A stretch of DNA of 64,000 nt from positions 1 to 64,000 of the forward strand of contig CAKMIA010000007.1 in NCBI GenBank assembly GCA_927353735.1. The letters are read 5' to 3'. Both the position numbers and the translations under genes were made by a program. This document shows, one piece after another, positions 1 to 7,620 of the stretch (positions are counted from its first letter, which is position 1; the number at the start of each line of letters is the position of its first letter). This DNA is from an uncultured Veillonellaceae bacterium. Lineage in GTDB: Bacteria > Bacillota > Negativicutes > Veillonellales > Dialisteraceae. The notes under the pieces were generated by a model that saw nothing but the letters and a program-made list of their open reading frames with translations, did no database searches and was not told the DNA's origin.

Positions 1-754
1 CACCGCGCCCAAACACCCCCCCGCGCGTTTCGCCCACCCCGTCCCCGGGAATTCCCCGCCACACCGGCAGGCGCGTCCCCCAGGAGCCGAAGATCTCCCG
101 GCCGCGGAATTTCTTCTCCCGCAGCACCACCGCCAGAAAGAGTACCAGCAGGAAGGCATAGGTGATCAGCGTGGCGATGCCCGCGCCAATGCCGCCCATG
201 CGGGGCACGCCCCAGTTCCCGAAAATGAAGAGCCAGTTCAAAAAGGCGTCCACAGGCAGTCCCAGCAGGAAAAACCGCATGGAAATGGACGTGCCGCCCA
301 CCGTATCGGTGAGGCTCCGGAGCACCATCACCGGCGTTTCAAAAAAGACCGCCCCCGCCATGGCCAGCAGATAGTACCGGGCGATGCGCTCCACCTCCGG
401 CTCCAGCGCCATTCCCGCCAGCACGGGATCGATGGTCAGCTCGTAGAGCGCCGCAAAGAGCAGCGACAGCACCAGTCCCAGATAGAGGCCTGTGCGCACC
501 ACCTCGGGGATGCCCGCCTCCTGCTTCCGCCCGAGGAGCTGGGCGATCATGGGCGTCGCTGCGGCCAGCACGCCCGTGGTGGCCACCAGAATGGGCAGGA
601 ACAGGCTCGCCCCCACGGAGACGCCTGCCAGATCCTCCCGGCCCGCATGGCCCGCCATGGCCGTATCCAGAAAATTCATACCCACCGTGGAGAGCTGCGC
701 CACCAGAATGGGCAGCATCACCGCAATGAGCTTCCGAAGCACCTGAAACTGCAT
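1..754 (-). CDS. MATE family multidrug/Na+ antiporter, N-terminal part (cut by window edge)
   Basis: The reading frame is open from an ATG at 754 to the window edge, giving about 251 residues. The start follows the ribosome binding site AAAGGAGGG. The product begins MQFQVLRKLIAVMLP and holds hydrophobic helices with the MATE/NorM signatures of an early AQLSTVGMNFLDTAMAG stretch and a PMIAQLLGRK stretch. MATE proteins export cationic drugs or metabolites across the inner membrane, driven by Na+ or H+ gradients. The C-terminal half lies outside the window. It sits about 60 bp downstream of the aldolase gene on the same strand, separated by a likely terminator. Confidence 0.85.
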   Translation of the reverse strand, partial: MQFQVLRKLIAVMLPILVAQLSTVGMNFLDTAMAGHAGREDLAGVSVGASLFLPILVATTGVLAAATPMIAQLLGRKQEAGIPEVVRTGLYLGLVLSLLFAALYELTIDPVLAGMALEPEVERIARYYLLAMAGAVFFETPVMVLRSLTDTVGGTSISMRFFLLGLPVDAFLNWLFIFGNWGVPRMGGIGAGIATLITYAFLLVLFLAVVLREKKFRGREIFGSWGTRLPVWRGIPGDGVGETRGGVFGRG

Positions 755-783
755 GGTCCCTCCTTTCTGAAAAAAGGGCAAAA

Positions 784-805
784 GAAAAAGGCGTTGCCGC
801 CTCTT
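784..805 (-). terminator. Rho-independent terminator after the aldolase gene
   Basis: On the minus strand AGGCG-GCAA-CGCCT is followed by TTTTTCTTTT, just downstream of the aldolase stop codon. The stem is short (5 bp). Confidence 0.5.
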
Positions 806-817
806 TCTCACCGGATC

Positions 818-1465
818 TTATTTCTTCTGCGCTGCCGCCCAGTCTGCCTTGAACCGTGCAATGCCCGTGTCCGTCAGAGGATGCTTCATGGCATCCATGA
901 GCACCTGATAGGGGACCGTGGCGATATCCGCACCGGCGAGGGCACATTCCGTGATGTGCTGCGGCTTGCGGATGGAAGCGGCGATGATCTTCGTCTCGAT
1001 GCCGTGGAGGCTGAAAATATCGGAGATGGTCTGGATGAGGTCCACGCCGTTCCAGCCGATATCATCGATGCGTCCCACAAAGGGGCTCACATAGGTCGCA
1101 CCGGCCCGTGCGGCGAGGAGCGCCTGATTGGCGGAAAAGACCAGCGTCACATTGGTGGGAATGCCCATTTTGGACAGAACGGCTACGGCCTTCATGCCCT
1201 CCGGCGTCATGGGGATCTTCACCACGATGTGATCGCCCAGCTTCACCAGTTCCTTCGCCTCGGCGATCATGCCCTCTGCATCATCGGAGAGCACTTCGGC
1301 GCTGATCGGCCCGTCCACGAAGGAGGAGATCTCGCGGATCACTTCATGAAAATCCCGGCCCTCCTTGGCCACCAGAGACGGATTCGTGGTCACACCGGAA
1401 ATGAAGCCCATGGCATACGCCTTGCGTATGGCCTCCACATCCGCAGTATCAATGAAAAATTCCAT
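818..1465 (-). CDS. fsa: Transaldolase-like fructose-6-phosphate aldolase (FSA/TalC family)
   Basis: This 215-residue protein has the length of the short transaldolase/FSA subfamily (about 215-220 residues; classical transaldolases exceed 300). It begins [17 protein letters not shown], has the TTNPSL substrate loop at residues 26-31, and a Schiff-base lysine at K83 in HIVVKIPMT. Family members transfer dihydroxyacetone units, either as transaldolase in the pentose phosphate pathway or as fructose-6-phosphate aldolase. Sequence alone does not decide between the two. It is divergent from a LysR-type gene, which may regulate it (inference). Confidence 0.9.
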   Translation of the reverse strand: MEFFIDTADVEAIRKAYAMGFISGVTTNPSLVAKEGRDFHEVIREISSFVDGPISAEVLSDDAEGMIAEAKELVKLGDHIVVKIPMTPEGMKAVAVLSKMGIPTNVTLVFSANQALLAARAGATYVSPFVGRIDDIGWNGVDLIQTISDIFSLHGIETKIIAASIRKPQHITECALAGADIATVPYQVLMDAMKHPLTDTGIARFKADWAAAQKK

Positions 1466-1523
1466 TCGGTATCTTCCTTTCTGCGGGCTGGTCCAGCCCT
1501 TTTTCTTTTATTTACAACACTTA

Positions 1524-1552
1524 TATTTACCATGATACCCGAAGATTGTCAA
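1524..1552 (-). promoter_or_regulatory. Promoter of the aldolase gene
   Basis: TTGACA at 1552-1547, a 17 bp spacer and TAAATA at 1529-1524 on the minus strand, about 60 bp upstream of the start codon. The -10 is imperfect. Confidence 0.45.
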
Positions 1553-1580
1553 ATCCGTATCAAATCCGCCCTTCATAACC

Positions 1581-1609
1581 TTGACGTTATATCCCGTGTA
1601 TCTTATAAT
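1581..1609 (+). promoter_or_regulatory. Promoter of the LysR regulator gene
   Basis: TTGACG at 1581-1586, a 17 bp spacer and TATAAT at 1604-1609 on the plus strand, 47 bp before the ATG. It lies back to back with the aldolase promoter, so one LysR site between them could act on both genes. Confidence 0.65.
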
Positions 1610-1655
1610 GTCTGCATTATAGAAATTTTCCTGTATTACCGATAGAGAGAAACCT

Positions 1656-2558
1656 ATGAAGCCGACACTCCTTGCCCTGTCCTACTTTCAGAAGACAGCG
1701 GAAAAACAGCATCTGACCCGCGTGGCGGAGGAGCTGCACATCTCGCAGCCCTCGCTGTCGCGCACCATCAAAACGCTGGAAAATGATCTGGGCGTCCCGC
1801 TTTTCGAGCGGAGCGGCCGGAATATCGTCCTCACCCGCTACGGGGAGATCCTCCTGCGCCACACAGAGCGCATCATGGATGAGCTGCACAGCGCCGAGCG
1901 GGAGATCGAGGAAATGAAAGGCGCCCAGCAGACGACGGTGAGCTTCTCCCTCTTCGCCGCCTCCAAGCTTATCCCGGGCTTCCTCATGGGCTTCCGCCAT
2001 CTCCATCCCCACGTGCATCTGGAAATTCTCCAGCAGAAGATCGACCACACGAAAAAGCAGGGCAACGGCGTGGACCTTTCCCTCTTCTCGTCCATCAATC
2101 CCATGGAGAATGAATTCTGCACGACGCTCATGGAGGAGGAAATTCTCCTCGCCATGCCCGATACGGATTCCCGGGCGCGGCTCCCCTCAGTGAAGCTGAA
2201 GGACTTCGCCGAAGCGGGCTTCATTCTTCTCCAGACCGGCAAGAGCCTCCGGGCCATCACTGATGTGTACTGCCACGCCGCCGGATTCACGCCGCGGGTC
2301 TCGCTGGAAAGCGACAGCCCGGATACGGTGCGCGAATTCATCCGCGCCGGGCTGGGCATCTCCTTCGTGCCGAAGATCACCTGGCACGGCGTCTCCAGCA
2401 GCCATGTGGCACTGGTGCCCATCTCCACGCCGATCTGCCGGCGGAGCATCATCCTCTCGTGGCGTGCGGATATCAACGAGTCCCCGTCAGCGGTGCTGCT
2501 CCGGGACTACATCATCCAGAACTTCGCCCGCTATGCCTATGCGCAGGCCGAGTCCTGA
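1656..2558 (+). CDS. LysR family transcriptional regulator
   Basis: This 300-residue protein has the typical LTTR layout. A winged helix-turn-helix occupies about residues 1-62 (key stretch RVAEELHISQPSLSRTIKTL, then LGVPLFERSGR). An effector-binding domain follows from about residue 90 to 290. LTTRs bind T-N11-A sites, usually next to their own gene, and respond to a small metabolite. The effector cannot be read from sequence. The gene is transcribed away from the aldolase gene, a classical LTTR-target arrangement, so control of that gene is plausible but unproven. Confidence 0.92.
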   Translation: MKPTLLALSYFQKTAEKQHLTRVAEELHISQPSLSRTIKTLENDLGVPLFERSGRNIVLTRYGEILLRHTERIMDELHSAEREIEEMKGAQQTTVSFSLFAASKLIPGFLMGFRHLHPHVHLEILQQKIDHTKKQGNGVDLSLFSSINPMENEFCTTLMEEEILLAMPDTDSRARLPSVKLKDFAEAGFILLQTGKSLRAITDVYCHAAGFTPRVSLESDSPDTVREFIRAGLGISFVPKITWHGVSSSHVALVPISTPICRRSIILSWRADINESPSAVLLRDYIIQNFARYAYAQAES

Positions 2559-3065
2559 CTTCCCCTGGTAACAGAGAGAAAATACACTTCCCCTGTGCGG
2601 TATATTTCCTATCAGACCGAAAAACATCTTTTCCGGAAGAAAAATTCTCTTTTTTACAGATATTTATAAAAAATTTATTTTTCATAATCCATGCAGTTTG
2701 TGTATGTTTCCCGTTTAGTATCCATAACTTACAATCTACTGATTTTATGACTTTATGAGCCTTTTCCGTTATGGTTTCTTTCAATTTCTCTCTTTTCCTC
2801 ACTAAAAGGAAACAAAAAGAAACAGCGGCCCGCGCATGGCCGGCCCTTTACAGTAAGGCGCATTTTGTCTATCAATATCTTTAGTGGTTGAAAATCCGGG
2901 GCTTATAATTTATGGATGTTTGTAAATTTTCGGGATTTCTGCTATCTTATGTTAGTAAATAGTGTAATATTTTATAGTGAAAATGCAAAAAGGTCACACA
3001 TAGTACACGGTGTGATATACCCAGAGCCGAACGCATTTTCCGTGTGTATTGGAAGGAGATTCCCC
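2559..3065. other. Intergenic AT-rich region with no recognisable gene
   Basis: About 500 bp between the LysR and XRE genes. It is much more AT-rich than its surroundings. I see no ORF with a convincing ribosome binding site other than the start of the XRE gene, and no clear terminator for lysR. A possible promoter for the XRE gene (TTGTAA, 17 bp, TATCTT) lies at about 2921-2949. An inverted repeat follows at 2994-3015. Confidence 0.5.
2994..3015 (+). promoter_or_regulatory. Inverted repeat, possible XRE operator
   Basis: TCACAC-N10-GTGTGA is a perfect 6 bp inverted repeat 50 bp upstream of the XRE start codon, consistent with autoregulation. No experimental or comparative support is available here. 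Confidence 0.35.
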
Positions 3066-3464
3066 ATGAATTTAGGAATGAGAATTCGTCAGTTCCGCAA
3101 CATGGCCGGCCTCAGTCAGGAAAAACTTGCATGGAAAGCCGGCATTGCCCCTGCGTTCCTCGGACAGCTGGAACGCGGTCTGAAAAGCCCGACCGTCAAG
3201 ACGCTGGAAAAGCTGACCCGTGCTCTTGGCATTCCGATGGCTGAGCTGTTTTCCGGTCCGGTAGACCTGTCCGATGAAAAGGACACGGCCATCAAACAGA
3301 TCGTGTATCAGATCCGCGACCTGCCCGTAGAAAGCATTCAGAATCTGTCTGTCATCATCCAGCAGGCCCGTGAAATGGCGACCCATCCGCTGCCCGCGCC
3401 CCGTTCGGCGGAAGTGGAACCGGAAGCCAAACCGGCAGAAGCTGCGGAACAGAATCAGCAGTGA
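3066..3464 (+). CDS. XRE family helix-turn-helix regulator
   Basis: This 132-residue protein starts at the ATG after GGAAGGAGATTCCCC; a longer in-frame ORF upstream lacks this site. Residues 1-62 form a Cro/C1-type HTH (MRIRQFRNMAGLSQEKLAWKAGI, then LGQLERGLKSPTVKTLEKL). The C-terminal 70 residues are a short helical segment and a Pro/Glu/Ala-rich tail. It resembles SinR-like chromosomal regulators. It stands alone between two terminators, so its target is probably itself or distant genes. The role is unknown. Confidence 0.85.
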   Translation: MNLGMRIRQFRNMAGLSQEKLAWKAGIAPAFLGQLERGLKSPTVKTLEKLTRALGIPMAELFSGPVDLSDEKDTAIKQIVYQIRDLPVESIQNLSVIIQQAREMATHPLPAPRSAEVEPEAKPAEAAEQNQQ

Positions 3465-3468
3465 TCGA

Positions 3469-3497
3469 AAAAACGTCCTGTACCGGGACGTTTTTTT
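3469..3497 (+). terminator. Terminator of the XRE gene
   Basis: AACGTCC-TGTACCG-GGACGTT followed by TTTTT, directly after the stop codon. Confidence 0.85.
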
Positions 3498-3562
3498 GTG
3501 GGAAAATCAGCCCCTGCGGGCGGCTTTTTTCACACCAGCATAACAATCTTCCAGAACACACG

Positions 3563-3596
3563 AAAAGCCCCTGTACGAATCGTACAGGGGCTTTTT
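3563..3596 (-). terminator. Terminator of the livHMGF operon (bidirectional)
   Basis: AAAAGCCCCTGTACGA and its complement form a near-perfect stem with a U-run on both strands, 20 bp downstream of livF. Confidence 0.85.
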
Positions 3597-3615
3597 CAGC
3601 AGCTTATATTGATTG

Positions 3616-4329
3616 TTATTTCCGGCCGCCCAGATAGGCTGCCATGACGCTCGGATTGGAAGCCACTTCCTGCGCCGGTCCTTCGAGGACGATCTTCCCC
3701 GTTTCCATGACGTACGCGTAGTCGGCGATCTGGAGCGCCTTGCGCGCATTCTGTTCGACCAGCAGCACCGTGGTGCCGCCCTGATTGATGGCTTTTACCA
3801 CGTCGAAGATCTGCTGTACCACCAGAGGCGCCAGGCCCATGGACGGTTCATCCAGCAGCATGACCTTCGGACGGGCCATCATGGCACGGCCGATGGCGAG
3901 CATCTGCTGTTCGCCGCCGGAGAGCGTGCCGCCGTACTGGGTGAGGCGTTCCTTCAGACGGGGGAACTGGGCAAAGACCCGTTCCATATCTTCCTCGATG
4001 CCTGCCTTGTCCTTGCGTTGGTAGGCGCCCATTTCCAGATTTTCCTGCACGGTCATGCTCTGGAGGATCTGACGGCCTTCCGGCACGAGCACCACGCCGG
4101 CGCTGACGATCTGATAGGGCTTCTTCCCGCGGATGGACTGCCCTTCAAAGAGGATATCCCCTTCATTGGGCTTCATCACGCCCATGATGGTCTTCATGGT
4201 GGTGGATTTCCCTGCGCCGTTTGCCCCGATCAGGGTGACGATCTTGCCTTCCTCTACGGAGAGGCTGATGCCTTTCAGCGCTTTAATATTGCCGTAGCTC
4301 GCCACGACATTTTTCAGCTCAAGCAGCAT
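3616..4329 (-). CDS. livF: Branched-chain amino acid ABC transporter ATP-binding protein LivF
   Basis: This 237-residue ABC ATPase has Walker A GANGAGKST at about residues 34-42, signature LSGGEQQMLAIGRAM, Walker B VMLLDEPS and the switch histidine replaced by the LivF-typical LLVEQN. The length is standard for LivF. It shares one base (TAATG) with livG, so the two are translationally coupled. With LivG it forms the heterodimeric motor on the cytoplasmic face of the LivHM permease, importing Leu/Ile/Val by ATP hydrolysis. It is the last gene of the operon. Confidence 0.95.
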   Translation of the reverse strand: MLLELKNVVASYGNIKALKGISLSVEEGKIVTLIGANGAGKSTTMKTIMGVMKPNEGDILFEGQSIRGKKPYQIVSAGVVLVPEGRQILQSMTVQENLEMGAYQRKDKAGIEEDMERVFAQFPRLKERLTQYGGTLSGGEQQMLAIGRAMMARPKVMLLDEPSMGLAPLVVQQIFDVVKAINQGGTTVLLVEQNARKALQIADYAYVMETGKIVLEGPAQEVASNPSVMAAYLGGRK

Positions 4330-5093
4330 TATTCGTCCTCCTTCCCGAGATAGGCTTCAATAACGGCGGGGTTGTTCTGTACTTCCGCCGGGGTGCCTTC
4401 CGCCAGCATTTTGCCGAAATTCACAACGATCAGATGATTGCACAGCGTCATGACGAGGTTCATGTCGTGTTCAATGAGGATGATCGTGATATTGAACTGT
4501 TCCCGGATGCCGCGGATCAGGTCGATCAGAGCGGCGGTCTCGCTGTCGTTCATGCCGGCCGCCGGTTCATCCAGCAGGATGATCTGCGGATGGGAGGCCA
4601 TGGCGCGGGCGATCTCCAGCTTTCTCTGCTTGCCGTAGGGAAGCTCCGTGGCGAGATGGTCCGCCACATCATCGAGGCCTACGTACTGGAGCAGCTTGTG
4701 CGCTTCCTCCACCGCTTCCGCTTCTTCCTTCTTCATGGACGCCGTGTGGAGCAGGCTGCCCAGCAGGCCGGTCTTCATGCGGGAATGATGGCCCACGAGG
4801 ATGTGCTCGAGAACGGTCATGTTGGAGAAGAGGCGGATATTCTGGAACGTGCGGGCGATGCCGCCGTCGATGATTTCAAAGGTCTTTTTCCCGTTCAGGC
4901 TCTGGCCGTTGAAGACCACGTCCCCGGAGGTGACGGGATAGACGCCGGTGACCATATTGAAAATGGTGGTCTTCCCTGCGCCGTTCGGTCCGATGATGCC
5001 GAAGATGTCTCCCTGATTGACCTGGAAGGAGATATCGGAGAGGGCTGTGATGCCGCCGAATTTTTTCACTACGTTCTTTAATTCAAGAAGCAC
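4329..5093 (-). CDS. livG: Branched-chain amino acid ABC transporter ATP-binding protein LivG
   Basis: This 254-residue ABC ATPase starts with GTG at 5093, 2 bp after the livM stop codon. It carries Walker A GPNGAGKTT, the LivG-type insert after the Q-loop (FQNIRLFSNMTVLEHILVG), signature PYGKQRKLEIARAM, Walker B IILLDEPAAGM, and H-loop LIEHDM. The ATPase domain is followed by the C-terminal EVQNNPAVIEAYLG motif typical of the family. It pairs with LivF to power branched-chain amino acid uptake. Confidence 0.95.
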   Translation of the reverse strand: MLLELKNVVKKFGGITALSDISFQVNQGDIFGIIGPNGAGKTTIFNMVTGVYPVTSGDVVFNGQSLNGKKTFEIIDGGIARTFQNIRLFSNMTVLEHILVGHHSRMKTGLLGSLLHTASMKKEEAEAVEEAHKLLQYVGLDDVADHLATELPYGKQRKLEIARAMASHPQIILLDEPAAGMNDSETAALIDLIRGIREQFNITIILIEHDMNLVMTLCNHLIVVNFGKMLAEGTPAEVQNNPAVIEAYLGKEDE

Positions 5094-5095
5094 GG

Positions 5096-6043
5096 TCAGT
5101 TGCCTCCTTTCGGGGATTTCTTCAGACGGCGGGCGATGTATTTCACCGCGTCATAGGACAGGATGCCGTCCGGGCGGAAGCCCATGAGAGCAACCAGCAT
5201 GAGGCCGTAGATGATATCGCGGTATTCCGACATCGAGCGGAGCGATTCCGGCACGATGGTGAGGACGGTGGCGCCCAGAAGCGGACCCCACATGACGTTG
5301 CTGCCGCCGAATACAGTATAGAGCAGCATGTCCACGACCTTGTGCCAGGTGAAATCGGTGGGGCTGATGAAGTAGGTGGCATGCGCATAGAGCGCACCGG
5401 CTACACCGGCGAAGAAGGCACTGAAGAGGAAGGCCAGCATTTTGTAGTACACCACATTGATGCCCGACAGGGACGCAGCGTATTCATCGGCCTTGATGGC
5501 AGCGAAGGCGCGGCCCACGCGGGAGTGTTCCAGCCGGTACCAGAAAAAGAAGATCACGGCCACAAAGATGAAGAGCACGACGCACATGAGGAGCTGGCCC
5601 ATCGTCTGGGAGTCCAGTCCGAGTGCATCGATGAGGCCCAGATCGCTGGCATAGTCGGACAGCGCGCTCGCCATGGAGGGGATGCCCGAGAGGCCCAGCG
5701 CCCCGTTGGTGATCTTCATATTGAGGGCGATGACGCGCACCACTTCGCCGAAGCCCAGTGTGGCGATCGCCAGATAGAGGCCGCGGAGGCGAATGGTGGG
5801 GATGCCGATGATGAGTGCCACCACAGCCGCCACGATGCCCCCGCAGAGGATGGACAGCGGCATGGGCACATCCATTTTCATGGCGAGGATCGCCGAGGTG
5901 TAGGCGCCGAAGCTCATGAAGCCTGCGTTGCCCAGAGAAACCAGCCCGGTGCAGAGCGTCATATAGATGGTGAGCGCCAGGATGACATTGATGCAGATAA
6001 ACACAAAGACCTGCAGAAAGTAACCATTGAGCAATTCTTCCAT
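5096..6043 (-). CDS. livM: Branched-chain amino acid ABC transporter permease LivM
   Basis: This 315-residue permease has about nine hydrophobic segments and the LivM motifs GLVSLGNAGFMSFGAYTSA (residues about 33-51) and IGIPTIRLRGLYLAIATLGFGE. It overlaps livH by one base (TAATG). It forms the transmembrane channel together with LivH. The N-terminal cytoplasmic/TM extension found in some enterobacterial LivM proteins is absent, as is usual in Firmicutes. Confidence 0.95.
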   Translation of the reverse strand: MEELLNGYFLQVFVFICINVILALTIYMTLCTGLVSLGNAGFMSFGAYTSAILAMKMDVPMPLSILCGGIVAAVVALIIGIPTIRLRGLYLAIATLGFGEVVRVIALNMKITNGALGLSGIPSMASALSDYASDLGLIDALGLDSQTMGQLLMCVVLFIFVAVIFFFWYRLEHSRVGRAFAAIKADEYAASLSGINVVYYKMLAFLFSAFFAGVAGALYAHATYFISPTDFTWHKVVDMLLYTVFGGSNVMWGPLLGATVLTIVPESLRSMSEYRDIIYGLMLVALMGFRPDGILSYDAVKYIARRLKKSPKGGN

Positions 6044-6930
6044 TACGGTCTTCCTCCTTTCCCAGCCTTAGAGAACAATCCTTCCGGCCGGATGAAAAGG
6101 ATCAGAATGATGAGGCCGAAGGCCACTGCATCGCGGTAGGTGGATGCGCCGTAGGCCACGCTGAATACTTCGGCAATGCCCAGAATGAAGCCGCCTGCCA
6201 TGGCGCCTTCCACATTGCCCAGCCCGCCCATGATGAGGACGGCCAGCCCCTTGAAGCCCATGGCGGTGCCCATGGTCGGTTCAATGGCGTTGAAGGAAAG
6301 TCCGATGAGGACGCCCGCCGCAGCACCCAGTGCCGAGGCCAGCATGACCGTAAAGGTGATGATGAGGCCCGTATTGATGCCGAGGAGGCCGGCGGTCTCG
6401 ATATTTTCCGAGGTGGCGCGCACGGCCTTACCGATCTTCGTCTTGTTCAGCATGAGAGCCAGGAGCACCATGAGCACGACGGCGGTGCCGAGGCTGACGA
6501 TCTGAATGCCGGAGATCTTGAAGGCGCCCATGTCCATGAGCTCACTGCTGATGGTGGCCGGGAAGGACCGCGTCTGCGGGCCCCAGACCATGAGGGCCAC
6601 GCTTTCAAGGAAAATGGAAACACCGATGGTGCTGATAAGAGGAGCCAGATGGGTGACTTTGCGGCGGCGCAGCGGGCGCAGTGCAAAGAGCTCCAGCAAA
6701 TACCCGAGAACGGCTCCGCCGATCATCGCGCCGATGAGTGCGGGGAAGATCCCCACGCCGCCCTCGGTGACGAGGAGGAGACCGATGTACGCGCCGATCA
6801 TGAAGATGCCGCCATGCGCCATGTTGACGATATTCAGCACACCGAAGACCAGCGTGTAGCCGATGGCGATGACTGCATAGGCGCTGCCCAGAGTCAAACC
6901 GTTGATAAGCTGCTGAGAAAACACGTTCAT
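6043..6930 (-). CDS. livH: Branched-chain amino acid ABC transporter permease LivH
   Basis: The product is 295 residues from the ATG at 6930 after CAGAAAGGGAC; the frame runs on upstream but that part is leader RNA. The sequence MNVFSQQLINGLTLGSAYAVIAIGYTLVFG and the motif NMAHGGIFMIGAYIG are characteristic of LivH. It is an integral membrane subunit with about eight helices and heads the livHMGF operon. Expression is probably set by the T-box leader immediately upstream, which senses uncharged tRNA. Confidence 0.95.
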   Translation of the reverse strand: MNVFSQQLINGLTLGSAYAVIAIGYTLVFGVLNIVNMAHGGIFMIGAYIGLLLVTEGGVGIFPALIGAMIGGAVLGYLLELFALRPLRRRKVTHLAPLISTIGVSIFLESVALMVWGPQTRSFPATISSELMDMGAFKISGIQIVSLGTAVVLMVLLALMLNKTKIGKAVRATSENIETAGLLGINTGLIITFTVMLASALGAAAGVLIGLSFNAIEPTMGTAMGFKGLAVLIMGGLGNVEGAMAGGFILGIAEVFSVAYGASTYRDAVAFGLIILILFIRPEGLFSKAGKGGRP

Positions 6931-7023
6931 GTCCCTTTCTGTAAAACACGGGCCCCTGTGACTGCTGCGGCGTCTTCCGTGCCCCTGGAAGGCGCGCCCG
7001 GCAAAGCCGGAACGGATACCGAA

Positions 7024-7068
7024 GAAAAAGCCCCTGCCGCAGTCTCCGCTGATGACTGTGACAGGGGC
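7024..7068 (-). terminator. Second T-box terminator of the livH leader
   Basis: GCCCCTG...CAGTC pairs with GACTG...CAGGGGC and is followed by TTTTTC. The T-box at 7089-7076 can pair with its 5' arm. Confidence 0.85.
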
Positions 7069-7130
7069 GCTTCCGCGCGGTACCACCCTATTTTTTACTC
7101 TCCGGAAACGTGGCGGGTTGTCCCTGTCAT

Positions 7131-7165
7131 AAAAAAATCCCCTACCTGCATGCGCAGATAGGGGC
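7131..7165 (-). terminator. First T-box terminator of the livH leader
   Basis: CCCCTATCTGC and GCAGGTAGGGG flank GCAT and are followed by ATTTTTTT. It competes with the antiterminator formed with the T-box at 7185-7172. Confidence 0.85.
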
Positions 7166-7525
7166 GATGAACGCGGTACCACCCTACATTATACTTTGTT
7201 TCCGATCCGTAACGAGGATTGACGCCCGTCCCTACTCGATTCAGGAAAGGAGCTCCCGAGTGATATATTTGGAAGACAGAATGCGCCGTCTTGCACCATC
7301 CGCCGGCTCTCTGCAGTCATGGACTGTCTTCCTTTTTGCTCTCGATCATTGCATGTGCACCCTGTAACGCGGGCGGCGCCGGCAGATACTTGATTCCCCG
7401 CCGGAACTCCCAGGTGAGTTTGCGTCCCGCTGCCCGCCAGCTTACACCAGCCGCTGGCTCTCTTTGCCGCATGGACAGGATGCTTTTCCCTGATCCTCGT
7501 CTTTCTGATTCGGTTATATCAGTAT

Positions 7526-7553
7526 ATTATAGGAGATTCTGCTGCATTGTCAA
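7526..7553 (-). promoter_or_regulatory. Promoter of the livHMGF operon
   Basis: TTGACA at 7553-7548, a 16 bp spacer and TATAAT at 7531-7526 on the minus strand. It lies just upstream of the first stem I, so livHMGF can be transcribed independently of livJ. Confidence 0.8.
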
Positions 7554-7562
7554 TAGAAAACG

Positions 7563-7610
7563 GAAAATTTCTGACGGTCCGGCGCCGGGAAAACCGGCGG
7601 AACTCCGGAC
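7563..7610 (-). terminator. Possible terminator after livJ
   Basis: GTCCGG...CCGGAC with an inner GCCGG/CCGGC stem lies 10 bp after the livJ stop codon. The T-rich tail (AAATTTT) is weak and offset, so termination may be partial. Confidence 0.4.
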
Positions 7611-7620
7611 GGCAGGCCTC

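Larger units (their letters stand above)
7024..7519 (-). promoter_or_regulatory. Composite T-box leader of livHMGF (Leu and Ile stem I elements, two terminator modules)
   Basis: On the minus strand two T-box stem I elements follow one another, each with AGAGAG and GGTGYAAG signatures (about 7470-7440 and 7310-7285). The specifier triplets read CTC followed by A (7418-7416, Leu) and ATC followed by A (7264-7262, Ile). The 9 bp stem GGAAGACAG/CTGTCTTCC closes the second element. A full T-box AGGGTGGTACCGCG at 7185-7172 precedes terminator 1 (7165-7131). A second full T-box at 7089-7076, without its own stem I, precedes terminator 2 (7068-7024). After the Leu stem I there is only a degenerate T-box (7363-7351) and no terminator. 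Expected effect: read-through into livH when tRNA is uncharged. Confidence 0.9.
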
